Shown piece after piece: positions 1 to 5,930 of a stretch of DNA of 12,481 nt. Both the position numbers and the translations under genes were made by a program. The number at the start of each line of letters is the position of its first letter. Position 1 is the first letter of the stretch. The stretch is from Bacillota bacterium (GTDB lineage Bacteria; Bacillota; Clostridia; Christensenellales; CAG-138), in assembly GCA_023451115.1 (NCBI GenBank), contig JAEXFV010000115.1:1-12481 (forward strand), read 5' to 3'. The notes under the pieces were generated by a model that saw only the letters and a program-made list of their open reading frames with translations, made no database searches and was not told the DNA's origin.

Positions 1-16
1 TGACAAACTTACCCAT
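1..16 (-). CDS. 5' end of an unidentified gene, cut by the window edge
   Basis: Only the start is visible. On the minus strand an ATG at 16-14 is preceded by AGGAGG (29-24) with a 7-base spacer, which is a textbook ribosome binding site. The visible peptide is MGKFV. The product cannot be told from five residues. The promoter and operator-like palindrome just upstream support a real gene start here. Confidence 0.7.
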
Positions 17-47
17 AAAAATTCCTCCTGTATGATATTTGTTGGAT

Positions 48-67
48 ATGACAAATGCTTCTGTCAT
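48..67 (-). promoter_or_regulatory. Operator-like palindrome ATGACA-N8-TGTCAT
   Basis: A perfect inverted repeat, ATGACA at 48-53 and TGTCAT at 62-67, lies directly downstream of the proposed -10 box (69-74), so it would cover the transcription start of the gene that begins at 16. That is a classic repressor position. It could instead be a hairpin in the 5' leader. The cognate protein is unknown. Confidence 0.4.
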
Positions 68-68
68 C

Positions 69-97
69 ATTTTACCGCTGCTTGTCTACACAAACAA
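69..97 (-). promoter_or_regulatory. Sigma-A-type promoter for the gene starting at 16
   Basis: On the minus strand TTGTTT (97-92) and TAAAAT (74-69) are separated by 17 bases. The -35 box lies inside a second inverted repeat, GCTTGT (80-85) and ACAAGC (94-99). The expected start near 62 leaves a 5' leader of about 45 bases. Confidence 0.45.
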
Positions 98-110
98 GCC
101 TATTGCGTTA

Positions 111-139
111 AAAAGTGGTCAAATCCACCAGGATTTGAC
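111..139 (-). terminator. Second terminator-like hairpin downstream of the kinase-like gene
   Basis: GTCAAATCC (118-126) and GGATTTGAC (131-139) form a perfect 9-bp stem with a four-base loop. On the minus strand it is followed by CAC and five T (115-111). It lies about 100 bases beyond the stop of the gene ending at 240, after a first terminator, so it may be a backup or an attenuator for the next gene. Confidence 0.5.
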
Positions 140-142
140 ATG

Positions 143-183
143 GCTCCTTGATAAAGTCCCCGATGCCTGAGGGCAGGGGAGAT
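143..183. repeat. Dispersed palindromic repeat, diverged copy
   Basis: This stretch shares its order of blocks with the copy at 7449-7492: GCTCCTTG, then TCCCCGA, GCC, and a closing GGGGAGAT. It folds as TCCCC (157-161) with GGGGA (176-180) and TGCC (164-167) with GGCA (172-175), with a two-base bulge. It sits between two terminator-like hairpins, and no gene overlaps it. Confidence 0.45.
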
Positions 184-185
184 AA

Positions 186-227
186 CAAAACAGGCGCCCA
201 GTTGTTGCAAGTGAACGCCTGTTTTGT
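186..227 (-). terminator. Terminator of the cytidylate-kinase-like gene
   Basis: ACAAAACAGGCG (185-196) and CGCCTGTTTTGT (216-227) are perfect reverse complements, a 12-bp stem with a 19-base loop. It starts 12 bases after the stop codon of the gene ending at 240. The A and T runs are within the stem, so it can work on either strand. Confidence 0.7.
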
Positions 228-239
228 CTGCTATCCTTA

Positions 240-881
240 TTATTCTTCCCGAAAACGCAAGTCCTCCCGGGCTGCCTGTGCTATTAATTCCGCGCAGCCA
301 TCTACGCCAAAGCGGCCACAATCCAAAGACATATCGTAGCTATTGGTATTGCCCCAGGTTTTATCCGTGAAATAATTGTAATAATTTGCCCGTCGTTTGT
401 CGATTTTGCGGATACGCTCCCGGGCTGTGGCCTCATCAATCCCATAATATTTGAGGCAGCGCTGTACTTTGGTTTGCATATCTGCGTGAATAAACACGCT
501 CAGGCAACCCGGATATTCCCGCAGCACATAGTCAGCACAGCGGCCAATCATCACGCAATCCCCTTTTTCGGCCAGGCTGCGGATGATGTCCGCCTGAGCA
601 AAGAACACTTGATCCGTCAACGGCACATTTAATGGGCCGGTTGCGGCGCCCTTAATATTGGCAGTGCCTACTACCAAACTATACAGCAGGCTGTTGGTGG
701 GTTGTTCTTCTGCCTGGCGAATTACATCCGGGTGAATGCCGGACTTTTCCGCCGCCAAATCCAGCAACTCCTTGTCATAAAAAGCAATCCCCAAGCGTTT
801 GGCTACCCGGCGGCCAATTTCACGCCCGCCGCTGCCATACTGCCGGCCAATGGTGATGATGCGGTTTTTGGTTTCTTCCAT
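240..881 (-). CDS. Cytidylate-kinase-like P-loop protein
   Basis: A 213-residue protein of the cytidylate-kinase-like family (Cytidylate_kin2 type), expected in the cytoplasm. The N-terminus reads ITIGRQYGSGGREIG (residues 9-23), the glycine-rich nucleotide-binding loop typical of this family, followed by RLGIAFYDKELL. Mid-protein IGRCADYVLRE and a late RRANYYNYFTDKTWG stretch fit a phosphoryl-transfer fold with an arginine-rich lid. Family members are common in Clostridia, and their true substrate is usually untested, so nucleotide monophosphate kinase activity is an inference. The ATG at 881 has AGGAGG eight bases upstream. The gene is probably monocistronic: it has its own promoter (943-971) and terminator (186-227). 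It is not the canonical Cmk, which has a different core. Confidence 0.85.
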   Translation of the reverse strand: MEETKNRIITIGRQYGSGGREIGRRVAKRLGIAFYDKELLDLAAEKSGIHPDVIRQAEEQPTNSLLYSLVVGTANIKGAATGPLNVPLTDQVFFAQADIIRSLAEKGDCVMIGRCADYVLREYPGCLSVFIHADMQTKVQRCLKYYGIDEATARERIRKIDKRRANYYNYFTDKTWGNTNSYDMSLDCGRFGVDGCAELIAQAAREDLRFREE

Positions 882-942
882 AGGTATCCCTCCTTTTTAT
901 TCCCCTCCGGGGAAGCAGGTGGCCTCCCTAACGTTTTTATAT

Positions 943-971
943 ATTATACTATAAATCCTCTTTTGTTGCAA
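943..971 (-). promoter_or_regulatory. Sigma-A promoter of the kinase-like gene
   Basis: On the minus strand TTGCAA (971-966) and a perfect TATAAT (948-943) are 17 bases apart, about 60 bases upstream of the ATG at 881. The -35 box shares bases with the U-tract of the terminator of the preceding gene. Confidence 0.7.
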
Positions 972-993
972 AAAGCCGCCCATTATGGGCGGC
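970..993 (-). terminator. Terminator of the repeat-rich surface protein gene
   Basis: GCCGCCC (975-981) and GGGCGGC (987-993) form a GC-rich 7-bp stem with loop ATTAT, followed on the minus strand by five T (974-970). It lies 22 bases past the stop codon at 1016. Its last T residues are also the first bases of the downstream -35 box. Confidence 0.8.
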
Positions 994-1015
994 CTCTTAA
1001 GGAGAAACGTCTGTA

Positions 1016-1786
1016 TTATCTTTCTTGTTTTTTGCTGCCCCATACCCAAACGGTAAGCACGCATGCCAGCAAGAAGAATGTCCCTGCAAACCAGGCCATT
1101 GTGTTGCCGCCCGTGCGGGGTGCACCCAGAGGAATATCGCTCTGGCTGCTCTGTTCCACTTCCACTACCGGCCCCAATGGGATCTGGTCATCATCCTCTG
1201 TATCCCTATCGCGCTGCTCTGGCGTTGGAGTGGGCTGCTCTGGCGTCGGGGTGGGTTGTTCCGGCGTCGGAGTGGGTTGTTCCGGCGTCGGAGTAGGTTG
1301 CTCCGGCGTCGGAGTAGGTTGCTCTGGCGTCGGGGAGGGTTGCTCTGGCGTCGGGGTGGGCTTCTTCTTGCCGCTATAATTGTTCAGGCCTTTATCCTGA
1401 TCATTGCCGCCATTGCCGCCGCCGTTGCCTTCCTGCTCACCGATCACCAGCACGGTGGTTTTTCCGTTGCTGTCCTTAACGGTGATTTCATCGCCGGGTT
1501 TCAGAATATTGTCTTTACTCTCCAAGTCAATGTTGATTTGGGAGCCTTTGTAGGTGCCTTTGTATTCTTTATCTGCATTCCCCACAGTAACCGTAACATC
1601 GGAGTTGTTGGGCGTATCGGCAAATTCATCTTTGGCATCGTCCTTTAAATGCACCTTGGCTTCCCATTGTCCCGTGCTCTGACCCTTGCCGCTGTTTTCT
1701 CCTGGCTTTGCAAAAGCAGTGGCACAAAAGACAAACGCCAAGGTCCAGGCCAATACTACGAGCAGCGTTTTCTTTGTCGATTTCAT
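1016..1786 (-). CDS. Secreted, PTPTPEQ-repeat surface protein with sortase-like C-terminus
   Basis: A 256-residue predicted cell-surface protein. Residues 1-26 are a signal peptide: a lysine-rich start, a hydrophobic core, and AFA before KPGE as the likely cleavage site. Residues 40-116 form a small, probably beta-rich region. A glycine/asparagine linker follows. Residues 143-191 are seven tandem heptads PTPTPEQ (the second is PSPTPEQ), a typical wall-spanning stalk. Next comes an acidic stretch, then IPLGAPRTGGN (218-228), a hydrophobic segment (230-249) and the tail KKQER. That order matches a sortase sorting signal, but with APRTG instead of LPxTG. The start chosen at 1786 has AGGAGG eight bases upstream; the frame stays open 13 codons further, but no ribosome binding site supports an earlier start. 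Ligand and function are unknown. Confidence 0.8.
   Translation of the reverse strand: MKSTKKTLLVVLAWTLAFVFCATAFAKPGENSGKGQSTGQWEAKVHLKDDAKDEFADTPNNSDVTVTVGNADKEYKGTYKGSQINIDLESKDNILKPGDEITVKDSNGKTTVLVIGEQEGNGGGNGGNDQDKGLNNYSGKKKPTPTPEQPSPTPEQPTPTPEQPTPTPEQPTPTPEQPTPTPEQPTPTPEQRDRDTEDDDQIPLGPVVEVEQSSQSDIPLGAPRTGGNTMAWFAGTFFLLACVLTVWVWGSKKQER
1214..1360 (-). repeat. Seven 21-bp coding tandem repeats (PTPTPEQ)
   Basis: Seven in-frame 21-bp units encode seven PTPTPEQ heptads of the surface protein. Units differ mainly at third codon positions and one codon (ACC or ACT to TCC, giving PSPTPEQ), so they have diverged but kept the protein repeat. Copy number may vary between strains through slippage or recombination. 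Confidence 0.9.
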
Positions 1787-1841
1787 AACCTTACCTCCTA
1801 TATTGGATCTCCTTACGAGCTTCATTCCCTTTTATGCTTCT

Positions 1842-1850
1842 ACTATAACA
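1842..1850 (-). promoter_or_regulatory. Extended -10 promoter for the surface protein gene
   Basis: The minus strand reads TGTTATAGT, matching the extended -10 pattern TGnTATAAT with one change. No convincing -35 box is seen 16-18 bases upstream. It lies about 56 bases before the ATG at 1786. Confidence 0.35.
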
Positions 1851-1916
1851 ACCAACTTTCTTATTTTGGCCTCAAATTGGTCTTAACAAGGACTTATTTT
1901 CATCTTTTTTAAAAAA

Positions 1917-1942
1917 ATCAAAAAAAGCCCCATCTGGGGCTT
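1917..1942 (-). terminator. Distal terminator of methionine gamma-lyase gene
   Basis: AAGCCCC (1925-1931) and GGGGCTT (1936-1942) form a stem with a four-base loop, followed on the minus strand by a long T run. It is about 75 bases past the stop codon at 2017. Confidence 0.75.
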
Positions 1943-1979
1943 CTTTGTCAGGTATATTTGGATATTCTTGCAGTGTTTG

Positions 1980-2006
1980 AAAAGACCCCCCATTTATTTC
2001 AGGGGG
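1980..2006 (-). terminator. Proximal terminator hairpin of methionine gamma-lyase gene
   Basis: CCCCC (1987-1991) and GGGGG (2002-2006) enclose a ten-base AT-rich loop, and the minus strand continues TCTTTTC. It lies ten bases beyond the stop codon. Together with the hairpin at 1917-1942 it makes a tandem terminator. Confidence 0.5.
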
Positions 2007-2016
2007 AAATCATCCA

Positions 2017-3216
2017 CTACAGCCGGTTCAGGCCTGCCTTAAGGTCGGCAATAATATCCTGGGGATCCTCCAGGCCGGTAGAGAAGCGGATCATGCTCTC
2101 GGTAATGCCCGCCTCTTTCAATGCCTCAGGGGAATAGGTGCTGTGGGTCATGGAAGCGGGATGCTGGATCAGCGTTTCCGCATCGCCCAAAGAGACAGCC
2201 AGGGTGCACAGCTCCAGGGAATTGATGAAGGCCTCACTCTGGGCCTTGGTGGCATCCAGTTCAAAGGTGATCATGCCGCCGGGCAGTTTCATCTGTTTTT
2301 GGGCAATGTCATAGCCCTGACAGCCCTTCAGCCCCGGATAATACACTTTTTTGACTTTTGGGTGATCTGCCAGGAATTCCGCCACCTGCATGGCATTTTT
2401 GCAATGGCGCTCCATGCGGATGTCCAGGGTTTTCATGCCCCGGGCGATGAGGAAGGCATCAAAGGGGCTCAGCACCGCCCCGGTCATATCCTTGAGGCCT
2501 ACCAGGGTGCACTGGTCGATAAACGCCTTTTTCCCTACGATCATGCCGGAAATCACATCGCCATGCCCATTGATGTATTTGGTGCCGGAATGTACCACCA
2601 CGTCCGCGCCCCAGTCCAAAGGCCGCTGGATATAAGGGGTGCAGAACGTATTATCCACCACAACCAGAATGGAAGGATCCTGCTTATGGGCTGCCTCGGC
2701 TACTGCTTCAATATCGATCACTTTCATGTTGGGGTTGGCCGGCGTTTCAAAATACACCACTCGAGTATTGGGCTTTAGCGCCGCTTTCACGTTGTTTACG
2801 TCTGAAAAGTCCGCCAGGGTTACTTCCACGCCAAAGCGGGACAGGCCATGGGTTAGATAAGCAAAGGTGCAGCCATACAGCGTTTCATCCGCCAGCACGT
2901 GGTCGCCGGCTTTCAGCGCCGTCCAGAATACGGTAGTAATCGCGCCCATTCCGGAAGCCAGCGCCAAACCCGCTTCGCCATTTTCTAGCGACGCCAATTT
3001 TTCCCCAACCTGGTCGGTGCTGGGGTTGCCCAAACGGGTATAGATATACCCTTGTTCTTCTCCTGCGAACCGGGCTGCGCCCTGGGCCGCATTTTCAAAT
3101 ACAAATGTGCTGGTCTGGAAAATTGGGGTGGCCAATGGGCCTACGCCAGGAATGTCCTTCTTGCCAATGTGGATCTGCCGGGTTGCAAAACCCTTTCCTG
3201 ATAAGTCGTGCGCCAT
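2017..3216 (-). CDS. megL: Methionine gamma-lyase (PLP-dependent)
   Basis: A 399-residue pyridoxal-phosphate enzyme of the Cys/Met metabolism family, expected to split L-methionine into methanethiol, ammonia and 2-oxobutanoate in the cytoplasm. The Schiff-base lysine is K213 in SGTKYINGHGD. Y59 and R61 (YIYTRLGNPS) match the phosphate-binding pair contributed by the neighbouring subunit. ETLYGCTFAY carries Y114 and C116; this cysteine is the hallmark that separates methionine gamma-lyase from cystathionine gamma-lyase and synthase. LKDMTGAVLSP (241-251) also matches the lyase signature. Length is almost identical to the Pseudomonas enzyme (398). The ATG at 3216 has AGGAGG ten bases upstream. 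The gene stands alone with its own promoter and terminators. An O-acetylhomoserine sulfhydrylase is less likely because of C116 and the K242-D243 pair. Confidence 0.92.
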   Translation of the reverse strand: MAHDLSGKGFATRQIHIGKKDIPGVGPLATPIFQTSTFVFENAAQGAARFAGEEQGYIYTRLGNPSTDQVGEKLASLENGEAGLALASGMGAITTVFWTALKAGDHVLADETLYGCTFAYLTHGLSRFGVEVTLADFSDVNNVKAALKPNTRVVYFETPANPNMKVIDIEAVAEAAHKQDPSILVVVDNTFCTPYIQRPLDWGADVVVHSGTKYINGHGDVISGMIVGKKAFIDQCTLVGLKDMTGAVLSPFDAFLIARGMKTLDIRMERHCKNAMQVAEFLADHPKVKKVYYPGLKGCQGYDIAQKQMKLPGGMITFELDATKAQSEAFINSLELCTLAVSLGDAETLIQHPASMTHSTYSPEALKEAGITESMIRFSTGLEDPQDIIADLKAGLNRL

Positions 3217-3392
3217 AATGAAAGATCCTCCTTATACCTGCCGGCAACTGAAGGCACCGGTCAGGCGTATTTAACTGCCGCGAATGGCACGGCAAACCAA
3301 ATAACAACTTCGCCAATGAATGCGCTTGGCCCAGCTAAGCCAAGTAGTAAACAGGAGTATTGCAATGTGAATGTACGCATTGATACATTTTT
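3217..3392 (-). other. Long structured 5' leader of megL, class not recognised
   Basis: About 170 bases lie between the proposed promoter and the ATG, with no gene. Hairpins seen include CTTGGC (3325-3330) with GCCAAG (3339-3344), TGCCG (3276-3280) with CGGCA (3290-3294), and CCGG arms at 3241-3260. I looked for the SAM-I core, the T-box AGGGTGGNACCGCG and a U-tailed terminator and found none. It may be an untypical regulatory leader or only a long untranslated region. Confidence 0.35.
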
Positions 3393-3421
3393 ATCCTATC
3401 ATATCCGACCAATCTTTGCAA
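3393..3421 (-). promoter_or_regulatory. Sigma-A promoter of megL
   Basis: On the minus strand TTGCAA (3421-3416) and TAGGAT (3398-3393) are 17 bases apart. The predicted start is near 3386. Confidence 0.5.
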
Positions 3422-3483
3422 GAAAATCGCCTGGAAATTGCAGCGCCTCTTTCAGCCAAATTTAACCTTGGGAGATCGGAAAT

Positions 3484-3511
3484 AAAAAAGCAGGCAAACT
3501 CCTATGCCTGC
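3484..3511 (-). terminator. Terminator of spo0A
   Basis: GCAGGCA (3490-3496) and TGCCTGC (3505-3511) form a 7-bp stem with an eight-base loop, followed on the minus strand by six T. It lies about 22 bases past the spo0A stop codon. T-rich flanks on both sides make it plausibly bidirectional. Confidence 0.85.
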
Positions 3512-3533
3512 CTTTTTATTTCCCCCATCGCCT

Positions 3534-4316
3534 TTATCCCGCCACCTTTTCCGTGGGCTGTTCCATCAAAAGCTTATCGGCTACCAAAGCGATAAACTCC
3601 CCGTTGGTGGGCTTATCGTTTTTGGAATAAATGTTATAGCCGAACAGCTGGTTGATGTTTTCAATCCTGCCTCTGTTCCAGGCCACTTCAATGGCATGGC
3701 GGATTGCCCGCTCCACCTTGCTGGCAGAAGTGTTGAATTTTTCTGCAATTCCAGGATAAAGCTCTTTCGTGATGCGGTTAATCAGGCTGGGGTTAAAATA
3801 CACCATGCGGATGCCTTCGCGCAGATAATGGTAACCTTTGATATGTGCAGGGATGCCTGCCACCAGGAATACGGCTGTGATCTTTTCGTCCAAACTTTTA
3901 GGCGTTTTGGTAATAGGCGCAAACGTATCCCGCGCTTTTTCACCTGCCGTCACCATGTCCAACATGCGGCGGTAAAGCGTTTCCGGCTCCACCGGCTTGG
4001 CCATAAAATAACGTGCCCCCAGATCACATGCATGCTGCACCATGCGTTCATTGCGTATGGCAGAAACCACGATGATGGCGGGCAACTCCCCTCCCGCCGC
4101 TCCCAGATGCTCCAAAACACCAATCCCATCCAGTTGGGGCATAATCATCCCCAGGATCATGGCGTCATACCGGGTGGCGCGCAGCTTTTCCAGCGCCTCC
4201 CGGCCATTTGCCGCAATGTCCGCGTGTTGAATTCTCTCCTGTGCAGAAAAATAGGCGCGCATGTTGGAAAGATATTGTAGGTTATCATCTACGATCAATA
4301 CGCGAAGCTTGTCCAT
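3534..4316 (-). CDS. spo0A: Spo0A, sporulation master regulator, phosphoacceptor Asp replaced by Gly
   Basis: A 260-residue Spo0A with the usual two domains. The receiver (about 1-125) keeps the acidic pair D10-D11, S85 and K107, but the phosphorylation site reads [14 protein letters not shown], so residue 56 is glycine (codon GGG at 4151-4149) where family members have aspartate. The DNA-binding domain (about 143-255) is highly conserved: [31 protein letters not shown], the recognition helix region [17 protein letters not shown] (197-213), and [15 protein letters not shown]. Spo0A normally binds 0A boxes after phosphorelay or kinase input and controls entry into sporulation. Here it should bind DNA, but cannot be phosphorylated at the usual residue. 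The ATG at 4316 follows GAGGGGG. The gene is monocistronic, with terminators on both sides; the spoIVB neighbour common in Clostridia is absent. Confidence 0.93.
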   Translation of the reverse strand: MDKLRVLIVDDNLQYLSNMRAYFSAQERIQHADIAANGREALEKLRATRYDAMILGMIMPQLDGIGVLEHLGAAGGELPAIIVVSAIRNERMVQHACDLGARYFMAKPVEPETLYRRMLDMVTAGEKARDTFAPITKTPKSLDEKITAVFLVAGIPAHIKGYHYLREGIRMVYFNPSLINRITKELYPGIAEKFNTSASKVERAIRHAIEVAWNRGRIENINQLFGYNIYSKNDKPTNGEFIALVADKLLMEQPTEKVAG

Positions 4317-4423
4317 CTTTCGTCCCCCTCAATTTTTAAACGTTTCTTTTGTTTTGTTTCATGTTTCTGCAGGGTAGCGCTTCCCTTGCCATTTGGCAGC
4401 TATTTCCAGATCTGATATTTCGT

Positions 4424-4452
4424 ATTCTATCACGGAAATCTTCCCAGTGATA
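4424..4452 (-). promoter_or_regulatory. Palindrome and -10-like element upstream of spo0A
   Basis: TATCAC (4428-4433) and GTGATA (4447-4452) are an inverted repeat, with GGAA and TTCC inside it. Overlapping it, the minus strand reads GATAGAATA, similar to a sigma-A -10 (TAGAAT, 4429-4424) or the RnnGAAT of sigma-H. No good -35 box was found at the right distance for either, so the sigma class stays open. Confidence 0.3.
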
Positions 4453-4473
4453 GAGGGAGAAAACGTGGGAACT

Positions 4474-4480
4474 TGTCGAA
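4474..4480. promoter_or_regulatory. Perfect 0A box upstream of spo0A
   Basis: TGTCGAA on the plus strand (TTCGACA on the minus) is the consensus Spo0A-binding heptamer. It lies about 160 bases upstream of the spo0A ATG and 45-50 bases upstream of the -10-like element, a position suited to autoregulation as known in other spore formers. A seven-base match can arise by chance, but it occurs in the expected place. Confidence 0.55.
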
Positions 4481-4516
4481 GTTTATTCTTATGACTATAA
4501 ATATTATAAAAAACAA

Positions 4517-4554
4517 GAAAAAAAATATAAGCTGCAGGGAAATGCAGCCTATAT
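4517..4554 (-). terminator. Terminator between the glutamine synthetase operon and spo0A
   Basis: ATATAAGCTGCA (4525-4536) and TGCAGCCTATAT (4543-4554) form a 12-bp stem with one mismatch and a six-base loop. The minus strand continues with eight T. It can end the operon whose last gene stops at 4702, and also any transcript from the promoter at 4602-4632. Confidence 0.85.
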
Positions 4555-4593
4555 TTGTTCTTTTGCCCAATATATTGTGTTTTTATAAGCTCT

Positions 4594-4632
4594 TTGCGCT
4601 ATATATAGATACTCTTAGCGCAATCTTGTCAA
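4594..4632 (-). promoter_or_regulatory. Promoter overlapped by palindrome TTGCGCTA-N14-TAGCGCAA
   Basis: The minus strand has a perfect -35 TTGACA (4632-4627), with TATATA (4607-4602) 19 bases on, or TCTATA at 17. A perfect 8-bp inverted repeat, TTGCGCTA (4594-4601) and TAGCGCAA (4616-4623), covers spacer and start point, as an operator would. A transcript would reach the terminator at 4517 after about 75-80 bases, or read on into spo0A. The whole gap 4317-4701 holds no gene, only these regulatory sites. Confidence 0.45.
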
Positions 4633-4701
4633 AATCTTAATATGGATATATGTCAGTAATTTTTGTTACCATTTCAGTCACAGAAGGAATTTTTTTGATT
4701 T

Positions 4702-5274
4702 TTAAACAGGTGGATTTCCTGCAAGGCCCAGCGTCTGCGCAGCAGTCCGCATGCCCGCAATCACGCCCTGGAGCACCTCATCCAGGGTCACCCCCAGCAT
4801 TTCACACCCAGAAAGCACCACTTCCCGGTTGACGCCCGCTGCAAAATGCTTGTCCTTAAATTTTTTCTTTACGCTTTTCGGCTCCAAATCCAAAACGGAT
4901 TTCGAGGGCCGCATAATAGCGGTTGCCGTCACCAGGCCGGAAAGCTCGTCAATGGTGTACAACACTTTTTCCATATATTTTTCCGGCTTTACATCCACCA
5001 CCAATCCATATCCATGGCTCACCACAGCATGGATAAAGTCCTGGTCGTACCCTGCCTGCGCCAGCAGTTCCGGCGCTTTTTTGCAATGCTCCTGGGGCCA
5101 TTGTTCATAATCTACGTCATGCAACAGCCCAACCATGCCCCAATAGTCTTCGTCCTCTCCTGCCTGGCGGGCAAATTCCCGCATCACCGCTTCCACCGTT
5201 AGGCCATGCTTTACCAGCGCTTCGCTGGGGTTATATTTTTTCAGCAGGGCCAAAGCTTCCTCTCTTGTTTGCAT
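4702..5274 (-). CDS. HD-domain phosphohydrolase
   Basis: A 190-residue HD-superfamily protein, probably a cytoplasmic metal-dependent phosphohydrolase. The metal ligands expected for the family are visible: H23 in KHGLTVEAV, H52-D53 in GLLHDVDYEQW, and D109 in YTIDELSGL, with H87 as a possible extra ligand. No nucleotide-binding, GGDEF or other fused domain is present, so the substrate cannot be told. The ATG at 5274 has AGGAGG seven bases upstream. It is the last of three same-strand genes after glutamine synthetase and the ANTAR regulator, 66 bases behind the latter with no terminator between, which suggests co-transcription. Whether it has a role in nitrogen control is unknown. Confidence 0.85.
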   Translation of the reverse strand: MQTREEALALLKKYNPSEALVKHGLTVEAVMREFARQAGEDEDYWGMVGLLHDVDYEQWPQEHCKKAPELLAQAGYDQDFIHAVVSHGYGLVVDVKPEKYMEKVLYTIDELSGLVTATAIMRPSKSVLDLEPKSVKKKFKDKHFAAGVNREVVLSGCEMLGVTLDEVLQGVIAGMRTAAQTLGLAGNPPV

Positions 5275-5340
5275 ACAAACCTCCTTATTATTTTCCCAAC
5301 ATCCGATTGCAGGAATTTGAACAAGTTGTTTTCCTCTGTG

Positions 5341-5910
5341 CTAAACCTCATACATTTTTAAAATTTCCCGCGCTACCGTTTCCTTTGAGGTGCGCAAATT
5401 CATCGCCTGTTTGGATAAATACCGGTGCGCCTCAGCCTCGGTCATGGAAAGATACTGCATCAGAGCGCATTTGGCCCGGTTGACCAAGCGCATGTTTTCT
5501 ATGCGCTGCACCAGCTGCTGCCGCTCCTCCATCAACCCGGTAATGCGGGCGTGGGTAGCAGCCGCCATACGAACCGCCTGCTGCAAGGCGCCCCTGGACA
5601 TGGGCTTGGCTACAGGGAACACCCCGTTTTGTTCCACCCGGGAAGCCACTTCTTCGAAAAGCTCGGATTTGACCAGCAGCACTACCCCGGCTGGCGTGTT
5701 ATGCACAGCGTAAAGAGCCAGCTCATGCCCAAATTCATCCGACAGGGGCGCGTTGATGATGACCAGCCCAAAGGCTTCCTCCATAAGGGTGCGGCGGGCT
5801 GCTGCGCCATCTGTTCGCTGCACAACATATCCCGGCGGCGCATCCAGAAGCTCCAAAAGCTGCTGCGCCCCTTTTGCGGTGCTGGACACCAGCAACGTTC
5901 GTTCCTCCAT
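5341..5910 (-). CDS. ANTAR-domain regulator with degenerate receiver (NitR-like)
   Basis: A 189-residue antitermination-type regulator. Residues 1-115 resemble a receiver, but the acidic pair at the N-terminus is missing (LLVSSTAKG) and the phosphoacceptor position is N53 in LVIINAPLSDEFG; K102 (VAKP) is kept. Residues 120-145 are a helical linker, probably a coiled coil. Residues 135-189 are an ANTAR domain: NRAKCALMQYLSMTEAEAHR, then YLSKQAMNLRTSKETVARE. ANTAR proteins bind paired RNA hairpins and prevent termination. ANTAR genes beside glnA are known in solvent-forming clostridia (NitR), where they act in nitrogen control. The start at 5910 has AAGGAG six to seven bases upstream; the open frame continues nine codons upstream but would cover that site. 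It lies 93 bases after the glutamine synthetase stop. Confidence 0.85.
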   Translation of the reverse strand: MEERTLLVSSTAKGAQQLLELLDAPPGYVVQRTDGAAARRTLMEEAFGLVIINAPLSDEFGHELALYAVHNTPAGVVLLVKSELFEEVASRVEQNGVFPVAKPMSRGALQQAVRMAAATHARITGLMEERQQLVQRIENMRLVNRAKCALMQYLSMTEAEAHRYLSKQAMNLRTSKETVAREILKMYEV

Positions 5911-5930
5911 AGGCGCTCCTTTCTGTTCCG

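Noticed and set aside
702..1379. 225-residue plus-strand frame with GVGVGC repeats
   Set aside because: Antisense shadow of the PTPTPEQ repeats and the kinase-like gene; no ribosome binding site.
3217..3421. SAM-I riboswitch or T-box before methionine gamma-lyase
   Set aside because: Neither the conserved SAM-I core nor the T-box sequence was found, and no terminator lies in the leader.
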